Under the pieces are notes generated by a model. It made no database searches. It had not been told where the DNA came from and saw only the letters and a list, made by a program, of their open reading frames with translations. A program made the translations under genes and the position numbers. A stretch of 64,000 nucleotides of DNA, taken from positions 124,001 to 188,000 of the forward strand of contig CAZAQV010000007.1 in the NCBI GenBank assembly GCA_964487255.1. The letters run 5' to 3'. The DNA comes from CAZAQV01 sp964487255. Its GTDB lineage: Bacteria > Myxococcota_A > Polyangia > Polyangiales > CAZAQV01. Position 1 is the stretch's first letter. The number at the start of each line of letters is the position of its first letter. Below, piece after piece: positions 9,009-16,935 of the stretch.

Positions 9009-9985
9009 AGCACGCACTGGTTTTCATCGGTGCATTCGGCCTCGTCATCGTCGGAGGGCTCACGATTGACTGGGGACTCGTCAAATGGCTTGGTGCGGGG
9101 CTTCTTGGCGCGGGTGCTCTAACTCTGCTCTCGGCCTGGAAGAGCGACCAGAGCGAACGTGTCACCTTACGCGCGCTGGAGCTCGCCGCGCAGCGCATTG
9201 CGGAGGGGGATCTCGACACAAGGCTCAGCGACTCGCTCGGACGCCTACATCCGTCGGCCACCGCCTTCGATCGCATGACGCAGGAACTCAAGCGAACCCA
9301 GTCGGAACTCGCGCGCAGCGAACGTATGGCGGCTTGGCGAGACATCGCGAGGCGCATTGCCCACGAAATCAAAAACCCATTGCTCCCGATTCGTGTTTCG
9401 ATGGAAACACTCCAAAAAGCGTTTCAACGCAAGCGGCCGGACTTTGAGGAGATCCTCACGGAGTCCACCACTGCTGTGCTCGAGGAGACGAAACGTTTGC
9501 AGCGCATTGTCGAAGAGTTTAGCGATTTTGCGCGCATGCCCACCCCGACACGAAGTCCGCTGGACGTATCGACTCTTGTCGATCACGTCGCGACCCTGTT
9601 CCCAGCTTTAGAATTGCGCGAGGAAGCGGGCGGCAGCGAGCTATTGGCAGACCGCGACCAGCTGGTGCAACTACTCGTCAACCTCGTCAAAAATGCAGAG
9701 GAAGCTTCGAGTGCGGCCAACCCTGCCAGCGACCGGCTCGTGCAGCTCCATGTCTTTCGCGAAGGGAGCGCATTGGTGCTCGCCATCGATGACAACGGTC
9801 CCGGCATCCCGCAGAACGAACGAGAACGCATCTTCGATCCCTATCACACGACCAAATCGAGTGGAACGGGGCTCGGTCTGGCTATCGCGCACCGAATCGT
9901 GAGCGACCACGAGGGCACAATCGAAGTGCACACTTCGGAGCTCGGCGGAGCTCGCTTCGAAGTCCGCCTCCCCCTCGAAGTGTGA
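9005..9985 (+). CDS. Sensor histidine kinase (HAMP-HisKA-HATPase)
   Basis: A 326-residue membrane-anchored kinase with no extracytoplasmic sensor domain: two closely spaced N-terminal helices, a HAMP-like linker (LELAAQRIAEGDLDTRL), the phosphoacceptor His in RRIAHEIKNPLLPIR, the N box LLVNLVKNAEEAS, and G boxes DDNGPGIP and GTGLGLAIAHRIV. The arrangement resembles the C-terminal half of NtrY. It starts at GTG 9005, sharing four bases with the PBP gene. The convergent sigma-54 response regulator at 10009 is a possible partner, although that gene already has a kinase in its own operon. Confidence 0.9.
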   Translation: MKHALVFIGAFGLVIVGGLTIDWGLVKWLGAGLLGAGALTLLSAWKSDQSERVTLRALELAAQRIAEGDLDTRLSDSLGRLHPSATAFDRMTQELKRTQSELARSERMAAWRDIARRIAHEIKNPLLPIRVSMETLQKAFQRKRPDFEEILTESTTAVLEETKRLQRIVEEFSDFARMPTPTRSPLDVSTLVDHVATLFPALELREEAGGSELLADRDQLVQLLVNLVKNAEEASSAANPASDRLVQLHVFREGSALVLAIDDNGPGIPQNERERIFDPYHTTKSSGTGLGLAIAHRIVSDHEGTIEVHTSELGGARFEVRLPLEV

Positions 9986-10008
9986 CAACGGAGAACGGTC
10001 GGCCGGTG

Positions 10009-11382
10009 TCAATCGTGGGAGCGGAGCTTACGCTGCAGGGTCCGTCGGTCGATACCGAGGAGCTGCGCGGCTTTCGTGACGTTACCCTCCGTTTGCTCCA
10101 GCACGCGCTCGATGTGAGCGCGCTCCACCTCGGCTAGCGTCTGCGGAGCGTCCTGCGAAATGGGACGTATCCCCGCCGGGCGCAACGTGGCCTGCGGTGA
10201 GGCTTGGTCCCCCGCTTGGGTCGCAAAAATACTGGCCGCGACCATTTTTTCGGCCAGGTCTCGGTCGATGCGACCGTCGCTCGCGAACAGTGCTGCGCGG
10301 CGAAGGACGTTGAGTAGCTCGCGGACGTTGCCGGGCCATTGGTGAGAGCAAAGTGCATCGATCGCGCCGGGGCCAAGTTCGACCGATGCGCCGATGCGCT
10401 GAAGCAGATGCTTCGCCAGGGGCTCGATGTCTTCGAGTCGATCGCGCAGCGGCGGCACGGTGACCGGAAAGACCTGCAAGCGAAAATACAGGTCCTCACG
10501 AAAGCGTCCCGCCTTCACCTCAGCCCACAGGTTTCGGTTCGTGGCCACTACGATTCGAACATCGATCGACGTCTCTTTGGTTGAACCCACGGCACGAATT
10601 TTTCGTTCCTCAAGCGCTCGAAGCAGCTTGGCCTGACTTTCAGTGGGCAACTCGCCCACCTCGTCAATGAAAAGCGTCCCGCCCTCCGCCTCAGCGAAAA
10701 CACCGGACGAACTCGAAGTCGCGCCCGTAAAGGCCCCTTTGGTGTGGCCGAAGAGTTCGCTCTCGAAGAGGTCGCGTGGCACGCAAGCCGCGTTGAGCGC
10801 GACGAACGGCTTTTCCGCCCGGGGACTCGCCGCGTGTAGGTGCCGCGCCACTACTTCCTTGCCGCTTCCAGTCTCGCCATAGACTGCAACCGTTTCTCCT
10901 GTAGGCCCGACCTTGTCGATGAAATCGCGCACGGCCGCAATGGCCTCGCTCACGCCGATCAGCGAAGGCGGGCCTTGCCCCTGAGTTTGGTTGGAGGCGA
11001 GAGCCTGCGCGAGCAAGGGCCGGAGCACGTCGGCATCGACGGGCTTTTCCAAAAAGGAAAAGGCACCTAGCTGCATCGCTTCGACCGCAGCTTCGACGGT
11101 GCCGTGCCCGGTGAGGACGATCGTGGGTACCTCGTGCGCGCGAGAGACAAGGGCTTGCTGGCGCAGCACCGCCAAGCCGTCGGTTCTCGGCATCTTCAAG
11201 TCGAGCAGCATCGCCTGCGGTGGCTGACGTTTGAGGGCTTCGAGGGCTTGCGCTCCGTCTTCCGCCTCGCGCACACGGTAACCGAGCCGCGACAGCGCCT
11301 TGCGCATCGCAAAGCGAAAGGCTTGGTCGTCGTCAACCAGCAAAATGTCGGGCTTTGCGTCGGGCTCGGTCATGACAGTCAT
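10009..11382 (-). CDS. NtrC-family sigma-54 response regulator
   Basis: A 457-residue regulator. The N-terminal receiver has the acidic pair in LLVDDDQ and the phosphoacceptor Asp in MLLDLKMP. The AAA+ domain has Walker A GETGSGKE, the sigma-54 contact loop GAFTGA and a Walker B-like GGTLFIDEV. The C-terminal Fis-like helix-turn-helix reads NVTKAAQLLGIDRRTLQRKL. Its ATG overlaps the stop of the upstream kinase gene by four bases (ATGA), so 11379-13046 encodes its likely cognate sensor. The targets are unknown. Confidence 0.93.
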   Translation of the reverse strand: MTVMTEPDAKPDILLVDDDQAFRFAMRKALSRLGYRVREAEDGAQALEALKRQPPQAMLLDLKMPRTDGLAVLRQQALVSRAHEVPTIVLTGHGTVEAAVEAMQLGAFSFLEKPVDADVLRPLLAQALASNQTQGQGPPSLIGVSEAIAAVRDFIDKVGPTGETVAVYGETGSGKEVVARHLHAASPRAEKPFVALNAACVPRDLFESELFGHTKGAFTGATSSSSGVFAEAEGGTLFIDEVGELPTESQAKLLRALEERKIRAVGSTKETSIDVRIVVATNRNLWAEVKAGRFREDLYFRLQVFPVTVPPLRDRLEDIEPLAKHLLQRIGASVELGPGAIDALCSHQWPGNVRELLNVLRRAALFASDGRIDRDLAEKMVAASIFATQAGDQASPQATLRPAGIRPISQDAPQTLAEVERAHIERVLEQTEGNVTKAAQLLGIDRRTLQRKLRSHD

Positions 11383-13046
11383 TTTTCCGGCGCGGATGAC
11401 GGAAGCCGGAGCTCCGCGCGCACCCCCCCAGCTTCAGCATCGGTAACACGTAGGACGCCCTTCATCTCGCGGGCAAGCATATACGATGTATAGAGACCGA
11501 GCCCCGTTCCCGCATCTTTGCTCGTCGCGAAGGGCTGAAACAAACGCTCACGAATCTCCGGCGAGAGGCCAGGCCCGTTGTCTTCGACTACCAACACCGT
11601 CTCATCCTGCAACTGATTTGCATCCACTTTTACGGTGCCAGACTCCTCGTGTGAGACCGCGTCGAGCGCATTTTGGAGCAGGTTCACGAGAACCTGTAAC
11701 AAGCGGTCAGGATCCGCGCGGACATTGGCGGAGGAAACTTCGGGCGCCACCTGAACATCGACCTGCGCCGCACGACCGGAAAAAACGAGGACGCACGCGC
11801 GCTCTACGACCGCACGCAGCGGTACATTGCCGGGCGCTCGGTTGCGGACCAAATCGCCACCCGCCAGTAAGGACTGCGTGATTCCACCGAGACGCTTCGT
11901 TTCTTCTTGAATGACACGTGCACTCTCTTCGAGGTCTTTGTGCGTGTCCGGGGGCATGTTCGCTGCTTGCTCGCCAAGCGCCGCGCGCATGTCGGCCGCA
12001 AGCGTTCGAATCGTCGCAAGCGGCGTGTTGAGCTCGTGCGCCACCCCCTGAGCGATACGTCCGAGACTCATCAAACGCTCGGCGAGCACGAGTCGCCCGT
12101 CGTGGAGCGTGGCCTGCGTGCGGTCGAGGTACAGCTCCATGGTGCTCGGCACCTGGGAACGCTTGCTGTCACCCGCGCCATCGGACTCCATCTGGAGTGG
12201 AAAGCGTATGCGCTCGAACACCCGCTCCTGGCCGCCGACGCGTACCGCCAACTGCTCTCGCTGCGCGCCGTCGTTCTCGACCGCCCGTTCTAAAGTGTTC
12301 GCGGTTTCGTCGATGTCGTCGAAGTCCAGCGCCTCGACGCGTCGGTTCTTCCACAGCACACTTCCGTCTTCGGCGAGCACCTGAAGTCCCGCATCGAGTT
12401 CGTCGAGCGTGTTGCGAAGCAGGGCGTACTCCAGTGCCTCACGTGCGCGAGAAACCAACAAATCTGCCTCCCGCGCACGGAGTTCAAGCGCCGCGTGAGT
12501 GACAAGATACGCAACCGCGCAAACTTCCGCCACGAACGCTACGACGAACGCGATGGTGCCGAAGGGATCGATCGGGTTCCACTCGCTGACCCGCAGCCCG
12601 GGCACCAGCGCCAAAGCGAAGAGCAGACTCGCGCATACCAGGGCAATCGCCGTGGCAAACACGGTGGCGCGAAGGCCGCCCAGGATACCGGCCACCGCAA
12701 CGTGGAAAACATAGAAGGACAGAAACGGTGAATCGATCCCGCCCACGGCCATGAGCGAAACCGTGAGCAGCAACATATCGACGGCGACCTGGCGCATGGC
12801 TGCGCGACGACCGACCGGACCTGGTTCACGATAGCGAACCCATAAGTACAGATTATAAAGTCCGCCACCGACGACCACGGCGCCAAGCAGCGGAATCGAA
12901 GCCCCAGGAACGGTCCCGAATGCGGCCACCACAGTCGCGAGCAAGATTCCGAGCAAAGCCAACCAGCGAAGGCGTATCAGCCACTGAAGCCGCGGTTGCG
13001 AGTAGTCGTCGAGCGCAACCTCAGTGGGAACAACGCTCGCGGTCAT
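11379..13046 (-). CDS. Multi-pass membrane sensor histidine kinase (RegB-like)
   Basis: A 555-residue kinase. The N-terminal ~190 residues contain about six membrane helices starting at LRWLALLGILLATVVAA, a RegB/PrrB-like layout, then a linker or PAS-like segment. The phosphoacceptor is in GVAHELNTPLATIRTL; the ATPase boxes are LVNLLQNALDA, VEDNGPGLSPE and GTGLGLYTSYMLA. The frame extends to 13115, but the ATG at 13046 overlaps the stop of the rluB-like gene (TGATG) and is preferred. It probably phosphorylates the NtrC-type regulator encoded immediately downstream. A redox role by analogy with RegB is speculation; the RegB quinone/redox Cys region was not identified. Confidence 0.9.
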   Translation of the reverse strand: MTASVVPTEVALDDYSQPRLQWLIRLRWLALLGILLATVVAAFGTVPGASIPLLGAVVVGGGLYNLYLWVRYREPGPVGRRAAMRQVAVDMLLLTVSLMAVGGIDSPFLSFYVFHVAVAGILGGLRATVFATAIALVCASLLFALALVPGLRVSEWNPIDPFGTIAFVVAFVAEVCAVAYLVTHAALELRAREADLLVSRAREALEYALLRNTLDELDAGLQVLAEDGSVLWKNRRVEALDFDDIDETANTLERAVENDGAQREQLAVRVGGQERVFERIRFPLQMESDGAGDSKRSQVPSTMELYLDRTQATLHDGRLVLAERLMSLGRIAQGVAHELNTPLATIRTLAADMRAALGEQAANMPPDTHKDLEESARVIQEETKRLGGITQSLLAGGDLVRNRAPGNVPLRAVVERACVLVFSGRAAQVDVQVAPEVSSANVRADPDRLLQVLVNLLQNALDAVSHEESGTVKVDANQLQDETVLVVEDNGPGLSPEIRERLFQPFATSKDAGTGLGLYTSYMLAREMKGVLRVTDAEAGGVRAELRLPSSAPEK

Positions 13047-13786
13047 CAGTCCTTCGCCGCACGGAGATACTTCTTGCGAACCTTCTCCAGTTCGCGCTTG
13101 CGCAGCGGACGCCACTCGCCTGGACGCAACCCCTCGATCGTCACGTCAGCGAACGATTGGCGAGAAAGACGCTGCACGCGCTTGCCGAGCGCCTCCATCA
13201 TTCGGTGGATTTGCCGGTTCTTTCCTTCGGTAAGCGTGACCTGCAGTACCGTATTGCGCGGGTCTTCGCGCAGCACGAAGACGTCGGCCGGCTTGGTCGT
13301 ATATGAACCGATACGGACGCCATTGCGGATCTTATCGAGCTCGGGAATGCCGAACTTTCCGCGCACCTTGACCACGTACGTCTTGGGCACTGATCGACGC
13401 GGTTTGAGTAGGCCGTTGGCGAACTCTCCGTCGTTGGTGAGCAGGAGTGCGCCGCTCGTGTGATAGTCGAGACGCCCGACAGGAAAGATGCGTTCGGGCA
13501 CGCCACGCATCAGTTCGAGCACCGTCTGACGCCCTTCTGGGTCCGAGACCGTGGTGACCACTTCGCGCGGCTTGTGCAGCAGGAGATAGACCGGCTTTTC
13601 GCGCACGATCCGCTTGCCGTCGACCTCGATTTTGTCGTGCATGGAATCGGCGGTGGAGCCGAGTTCGCGGACTACGCGACCGTTGACGCGCACCCGGCCC
13701 TCGGTGATCAGGCCCTCAGCCGCACGCCGAGAGGCGATACCGGCCCGTGCGATGATCTTTTGCAGTCGTTCGGGTCGGCGCGCCAC
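13046..13786 (-). CDS. rluB: Ribosomal RNA pseudouridine synthase, RluB/RsuA family
   Basis: A 246-residue enzyme. The N-terminal S4 RNA-binding domain (LQKIIARAGIASRRAAEGLI, then GRVRVNG) is followed by the RsuA-type catalytic domain with the Asp in VGRLDYHTSGALLLTNDG and the conserved EGKNRQIHRMMEALG. RluB modifies 23S rRNA U2605 (E. coli numbering); RsuA and RluE/F differ in detail, so the exact site is inferred. The start is a GTG. It is the first gene of an apparent three-gene minus-strand unit with the kinase and regulator downstream. Confidence 0.9.
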   Translation of the reverse strand: MARRPERLQKIIARAGIASRRAAEGLITEGRVRVNGRVVRELGSTADSMHDKIEVDGKRIVREKPVYLLLHKPREVVTTVSDPEGRQTVLELMRGVPERIFPVGRLDYHTSGALLLTNDGEFANGLLKPRRSVPKTYVVKVRGKFGIPELDKIRNGVRIGSYTTKPADVFVLREDPRNTVLQVTLTEGKNRQIHRMMEALGKRVQRLSRQSFADVTIEGLRPGEWRPLRKRELEKVRKKYLRAAKD

Positions 13787-13801
13787 GCTGGAGACGTAGC
13801 A

Positions 13802-15397
13802 TTAATCGGCGGTGTGTCGCGAACTCTGTATCTGCCGGGCGCCGTGCCCCGTGGAACTCGCTTGGTAGGCACGAACGGCAGCAGCCACCGTGTTCAAAAG
13901 CTTCTCGGCTGGCGTCGGCTTCGGAAGGAAATCAAACACAAGCTTCGATGCATCTCTGGTCGTGTCCGTCGACAGATAGCCACCACTCAATAGGATGATA
14001 GGCACGTTTCTCGCGAAGGACTGCATCTCGTTGACGAGCTCAAGACCATTAAGAACGGGCATCGTGACATCCGACACCACGGCGTGCACTTCGTTTTCCT
14101 TCAGCAGTGCCAGCCCTTCTTGACCATTTCCGGCGCAGATCGTTGCGTACCCAGCTCGCTCGAGTCTCCGGGAGATGGACCTGCAAACCGAGGACTCATC
14201 GTCAATGATGAGCACGGTCGGTTGGAGCGCCGGAATCGTCTCCTTCTTTGTTTCCTCACCGACTTCGGTGAGCCGAGCCGTCATGACGGTGTGGGGTTCA
14301 TCGTGCCCATTTTCCGTCGCTTCGAGAAAGTGACGATAGGCTAGCTGATACGCTTCAAGGTCGAGCGGAGGACACTCTTCTTTCACGATGTGGACACCGA
14401 AGCCAGCCGGACCGTTTCCCTCACTACCGACGTGCTCCCTGCTTCGCACCACCTCGCCTCGAAGATGAACAAGACCGGTCTCATACGGCTCCATTTCGAT
14501 CCACACCGAAGAACCGAAAGCCAGCGGCGTCAACGTGCGGATGAAGAGGCCTAGATTGCTGATGTTGTAGACATACCCGTGTCGGACAGCGCCTCCAGGT
14601 ATACGAAACGTACACATCGCAGAAAACAGCAAGCGTCTCGACTCCCGTGACTTCTTATCGGAATCACGTTTCAGCTCGGCCGCAAGAAAGACGATGTCCT
14701 GAAGCGACCCCTTGTCACTCACGAATGCGGTCTTCGACCGCGCCGCGTAGTCGACAGGACGCTCATCCGCGGTCTCCACAATGATCACATCGGCGGGACG
14801 GCCCGAGCCCGTTATGTTCGTATCGCGGTAGAGCTCTTCGGAAACCACCAAGATGTCCATGGAGTCGCGTGCGAGCAGTTCGTGGCGGTTGGCCACGAAA
14901 TCCACATCGAAGCCCCCAAGACGAAGTGCTCGCCCAATGAGAAGTCTTCGCTTTTCGTCAAAATGAGCAACGACCGCCTTGCCCGCTGTGGCGGGAGGTA
15001 GTTCTTCAAAGTCCTTGCTCGTGAGTTTCTGGATCAGCACCCCGAGCGTATCCGCATCGAGAATATTCACGATGTCGTCTGCACCACGCCACATCGCCCA
15101 CTGGGTGCTCACAGCGTCGACTTGGCGAAGCGTTTCGACGGTCGGCACCACGAAAAGCCGCGGGTCGGATCGCAGGTGCTGATACAACACATCGTGGTTG
15201 GCTTCGGGATGCAGAAAGACGCCGCATGGGGTAAAGGCGCCCATCGCTGCAATCGCCTCCTGCTCATCACGGTAGAGCCGAACCTGTACGCCATGCTGCG
15301 CAGAAGCCTCATGCGCTGTGCGTAGCTCCTGCCTACTGAACGGACCGATGAAGGTGACGATGCGTCGCTTGCTCGGAGTCGCTGATGCCTCTTGCAT
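13802..15397 (-). CDS. PilZ domain protein with C-terminal receiver
   Basis: A 531-residue cytoplasmic protein. Two receiver-like modules at the N-terminus (about 10-120 and 130-240) seem degenerate, without an obvious phosphoacceptor Asp. They are followed by a PilZ domain (about 250-345) that keeps the c-di-GMP motifs RxxxR (RESRR) and NxSxxG (NISNLG). The last ~125 residues are a typical receiver (VLIIDDESSV, phosphoacceptor in VVSDVTMP, Lys in DFLPKP). The protein at 29749 is a clear paralogue lacking this receiver. This looks like a joint c-di-GMP and phosphorelay output; partners may be the nearby hybrid kinases. Confidence 0.85.
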   Translation of the reverse strand: MQEASATPSKRRIVTFIGPFSRQELRTAHEASAQHGVQVRLYRDEQEAIAAMGAFTPCGVFLHPEANHDVLYQHLRSDPRLFVVPTVETLRQVDAVSTQWAMWRGADDIVNILDADTLGVLIQKLTSKDFEELPPATAGKAVVAHFDEKRRLLIGRALRLGGFDVDFVANRHELLARDSMDILVVSEELYRDTNITGSGRPADVIIVETADERPVDYAARSKTAFVSDKGSLQDIVFLAAELKRDSDKKSRESRRLLFSAMCTFRIPGGAVRHGYVYNISNLGLFIRTLTPLAFGSSVWIEMEPYETGLVHLRGEVVRSREHVGSEGNGPAGFGVHIVKEECPPLDLEAYQLAYRHFLEATENGHDEPHTVMTARLTEVGEETKKETIPALQPTVLIIDDESSVCRSISRRLERAGYATICAGNGQEGLALLKENEVHAVVSDVTMPVLNGLELVNEMQSFARNVPIILLSGGYLSTDTTRDASKLVFDFLPKPTPAEKLLNTVAAAVRAYQASSTGHGARQIQSSRHTAD

Positions 15398-15460
15398 ACC
15401 GCTAAAGAATGCAAGGCTCGTACCAATAGTTCAACCTCGAAGTTCGCGGCAAACCAACAG

Positions 15461-15486
15461 ATGAGAGTGGTCGTAGGGACTCTCAT
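15461..15486. promoter_or_regulatory. Inverted repeat ATGAGAGT-N10-ACTCTCAT
   Basis: Perfect 8-bp arms with a 10-bp spacer, followed closely by a smaller TAGTGG/CCACCTA pairing, in the divergent region between the PilZ-receiver gene (start 15397) and the NtrC-type regulator (start 15586). The position, 64-125 bp from either start, suits an operator or activator site. The bound protein is unknown. Confidence 0.35.
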
Positions 15487-15585
15487 AGTGGCTAAAACCA
15501 CCTAATCCCCGCGAAGTGCTCAAAGCGCAAGCGCCATGTAGGGTCATCGAAGTGTCCCACAGTGTAGGCCATGGTAACCTCGGGC

Positions 15586-16935
15586 ATGCGCGCACGAATC
15601 TGTGTTGTCGACGACGACCCAGCAATCCTAAAACTCGTATCGCGAATTCTCCGAGATGAGTACGAAGTGGAGACCACATCTTCCCCGGCTGAGGCGCTCT
15701 CACGGCTGAGCGGCAGTGAGCCCGCTGATCTGCTGATCACCGATATCTCGATGCCAGAGATGTCTGGTCTGGAGTTGCTCGCTGCCCTTCGCGAAAACGA
15801 TGTACACATCCCAAAACTGGTTCTCTCGGGCGGGTCCGATATTCAAACGGCGGTCCAGGCTGTTCGCGAAGGCGCTGCAGATTTCATCGAAAAACCTTTT
15901 CATAAGGAACGTCTTCTGATCGCTGTGCACAACGCGGTTCAGTCGATGCGCACAAACGAAGCTCACCTTCGGATGAAAGAGGATGCGACGAGTCCGCTCG
16001 TCGGAGAAAGCGCAGCCATGACGAAGTTGCGCCAAATCATCAATAAGGTCGCACCCTCCGAAGGCCGCGTGCTCATTCTTGGGGAAAACGGCACGGGAAA
16101 AGAACTCGTCGCGCAGTCCATCCACGACGGATCGATGCGCAGAGGCGCCCCGTTCGTGAAGCTAAACTGTTCCGCGGTGCCCAAAGACTTGGTTGAAAGT
16201 GAACTCTTTGGCCATGAAAAAGGTGCATTTACTGGCGCGATCGCAATGCGCCGAGGTCGTTTCGAACTCGCTGACAACGGCACGCTGTTTTTGGACGAAG
16301 TTGGCGACATGCCGTTAGACATGCAAACGAAACTCTTGCGTGTCCTTCAGGAGGGAACTTTTGAACGCGTCGGTGGCAGCAAAAGCTATAGCGTCAACGT
16401 TCGCGTCTTGGCAGCCACAAACCGTGACCTGAATGAAATGATCGCAAAGGGTACGTTTCGACAAGACCTTTATTATCGTCTTGCGGTTGTTGAGATCCAT
16501 GTCCCCCCAATGCGAGAGCGTTTGGAAGACGTTCCGCTCTTGTCGCGGCACTTTATTGCTGAAACTGCTGCGACAAATCGCAAGCGAGACCTAAAACTAA
16601 GCGAGGGCGCTGAGTCCGCGCTCGCCTCACACACGTACCCGGGAAACGTACGGGAGCTTCAGAACATCATCGAGCGCCTTGGTATCTTCGCAGAAGGGAA
16701 CGTTATCAGCGAGACGGATGTGCGCGCTGCCTTGAAGGGAACCGCGGATGTCGAGTCACAGGGCATGCTGTATCGTCCGGGGCAAAAACTCTCCGACATC
16801 ATGCACCACCTTGAACGCCAGGTGATCGCAGAGGCTATCGAGCACCATCAAGGCAATAAAAGCGCCACGGCGAAAAGCCTGGAGGTCGAAAGGTCTCACT
16901 TCTACAAGAAATGCAAGAGTCTCGGAATTCAATGA
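15586..16935 (+). CDS. NtrC-family sigma-54 response regulator
   Basis: A 449-residue regulator: receiver (ICVVDDDPAILKL, phosphoacceptor in LLITDISMP), AAA+ domain with Walker A GENGTGKE, the GAFTGA loop and DNGTLFLDEV, and a C-terminal Fis-type helix-turn-helix (NKSATAKSLEVERSHFYKK). The frame opens at 15571, but the ATG at 15586 sits five bases after a TAACCT hexamer, matching a leaderless pattern seen at other starts here. Its 3' end overlaps the convergent hybrid kinase gene by seven bases. The likely input is one of the neighbouring hybrid kinases. Confidence 0.92.
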   Translation: MRARICVVDDDPAILKLVSRILRDEYEVETTSSPAEALSRLSGSEPADLLITDISMPEMSGLELLAALRENDVHIPKLVLSGGSDIQTAVQAVREGAADFIEKPFHKERLLIAVHNAVQSMRTNEAHLRMKEDATSPLVGESAAMTKLRQIINKVAPSEGRVLILGENGTGKELVAQSIHDGSMRRGAPFVKLNCSAVPKDLVESELFGHEKGAFTGAIAMRRGRFELADNGTLFLDEVGDMPLDMQTKLLRVLQEGTFERVGGSKSYSVNVRVLAATNRDLNEMIAKGTFRQDLYYRLAVVEIHVPPMRERLEDVPLLSRHFIAETAATNRKRDLKLSEGAESALASHTYPGNVRELQNIIERLGIFAEGNVISETDVRAALKGTADVESQGMLYRPGQKLSDIMHHLERQVIAEAIEHHQGNKSATAKSLEVERSHFYKKCKSLGIQ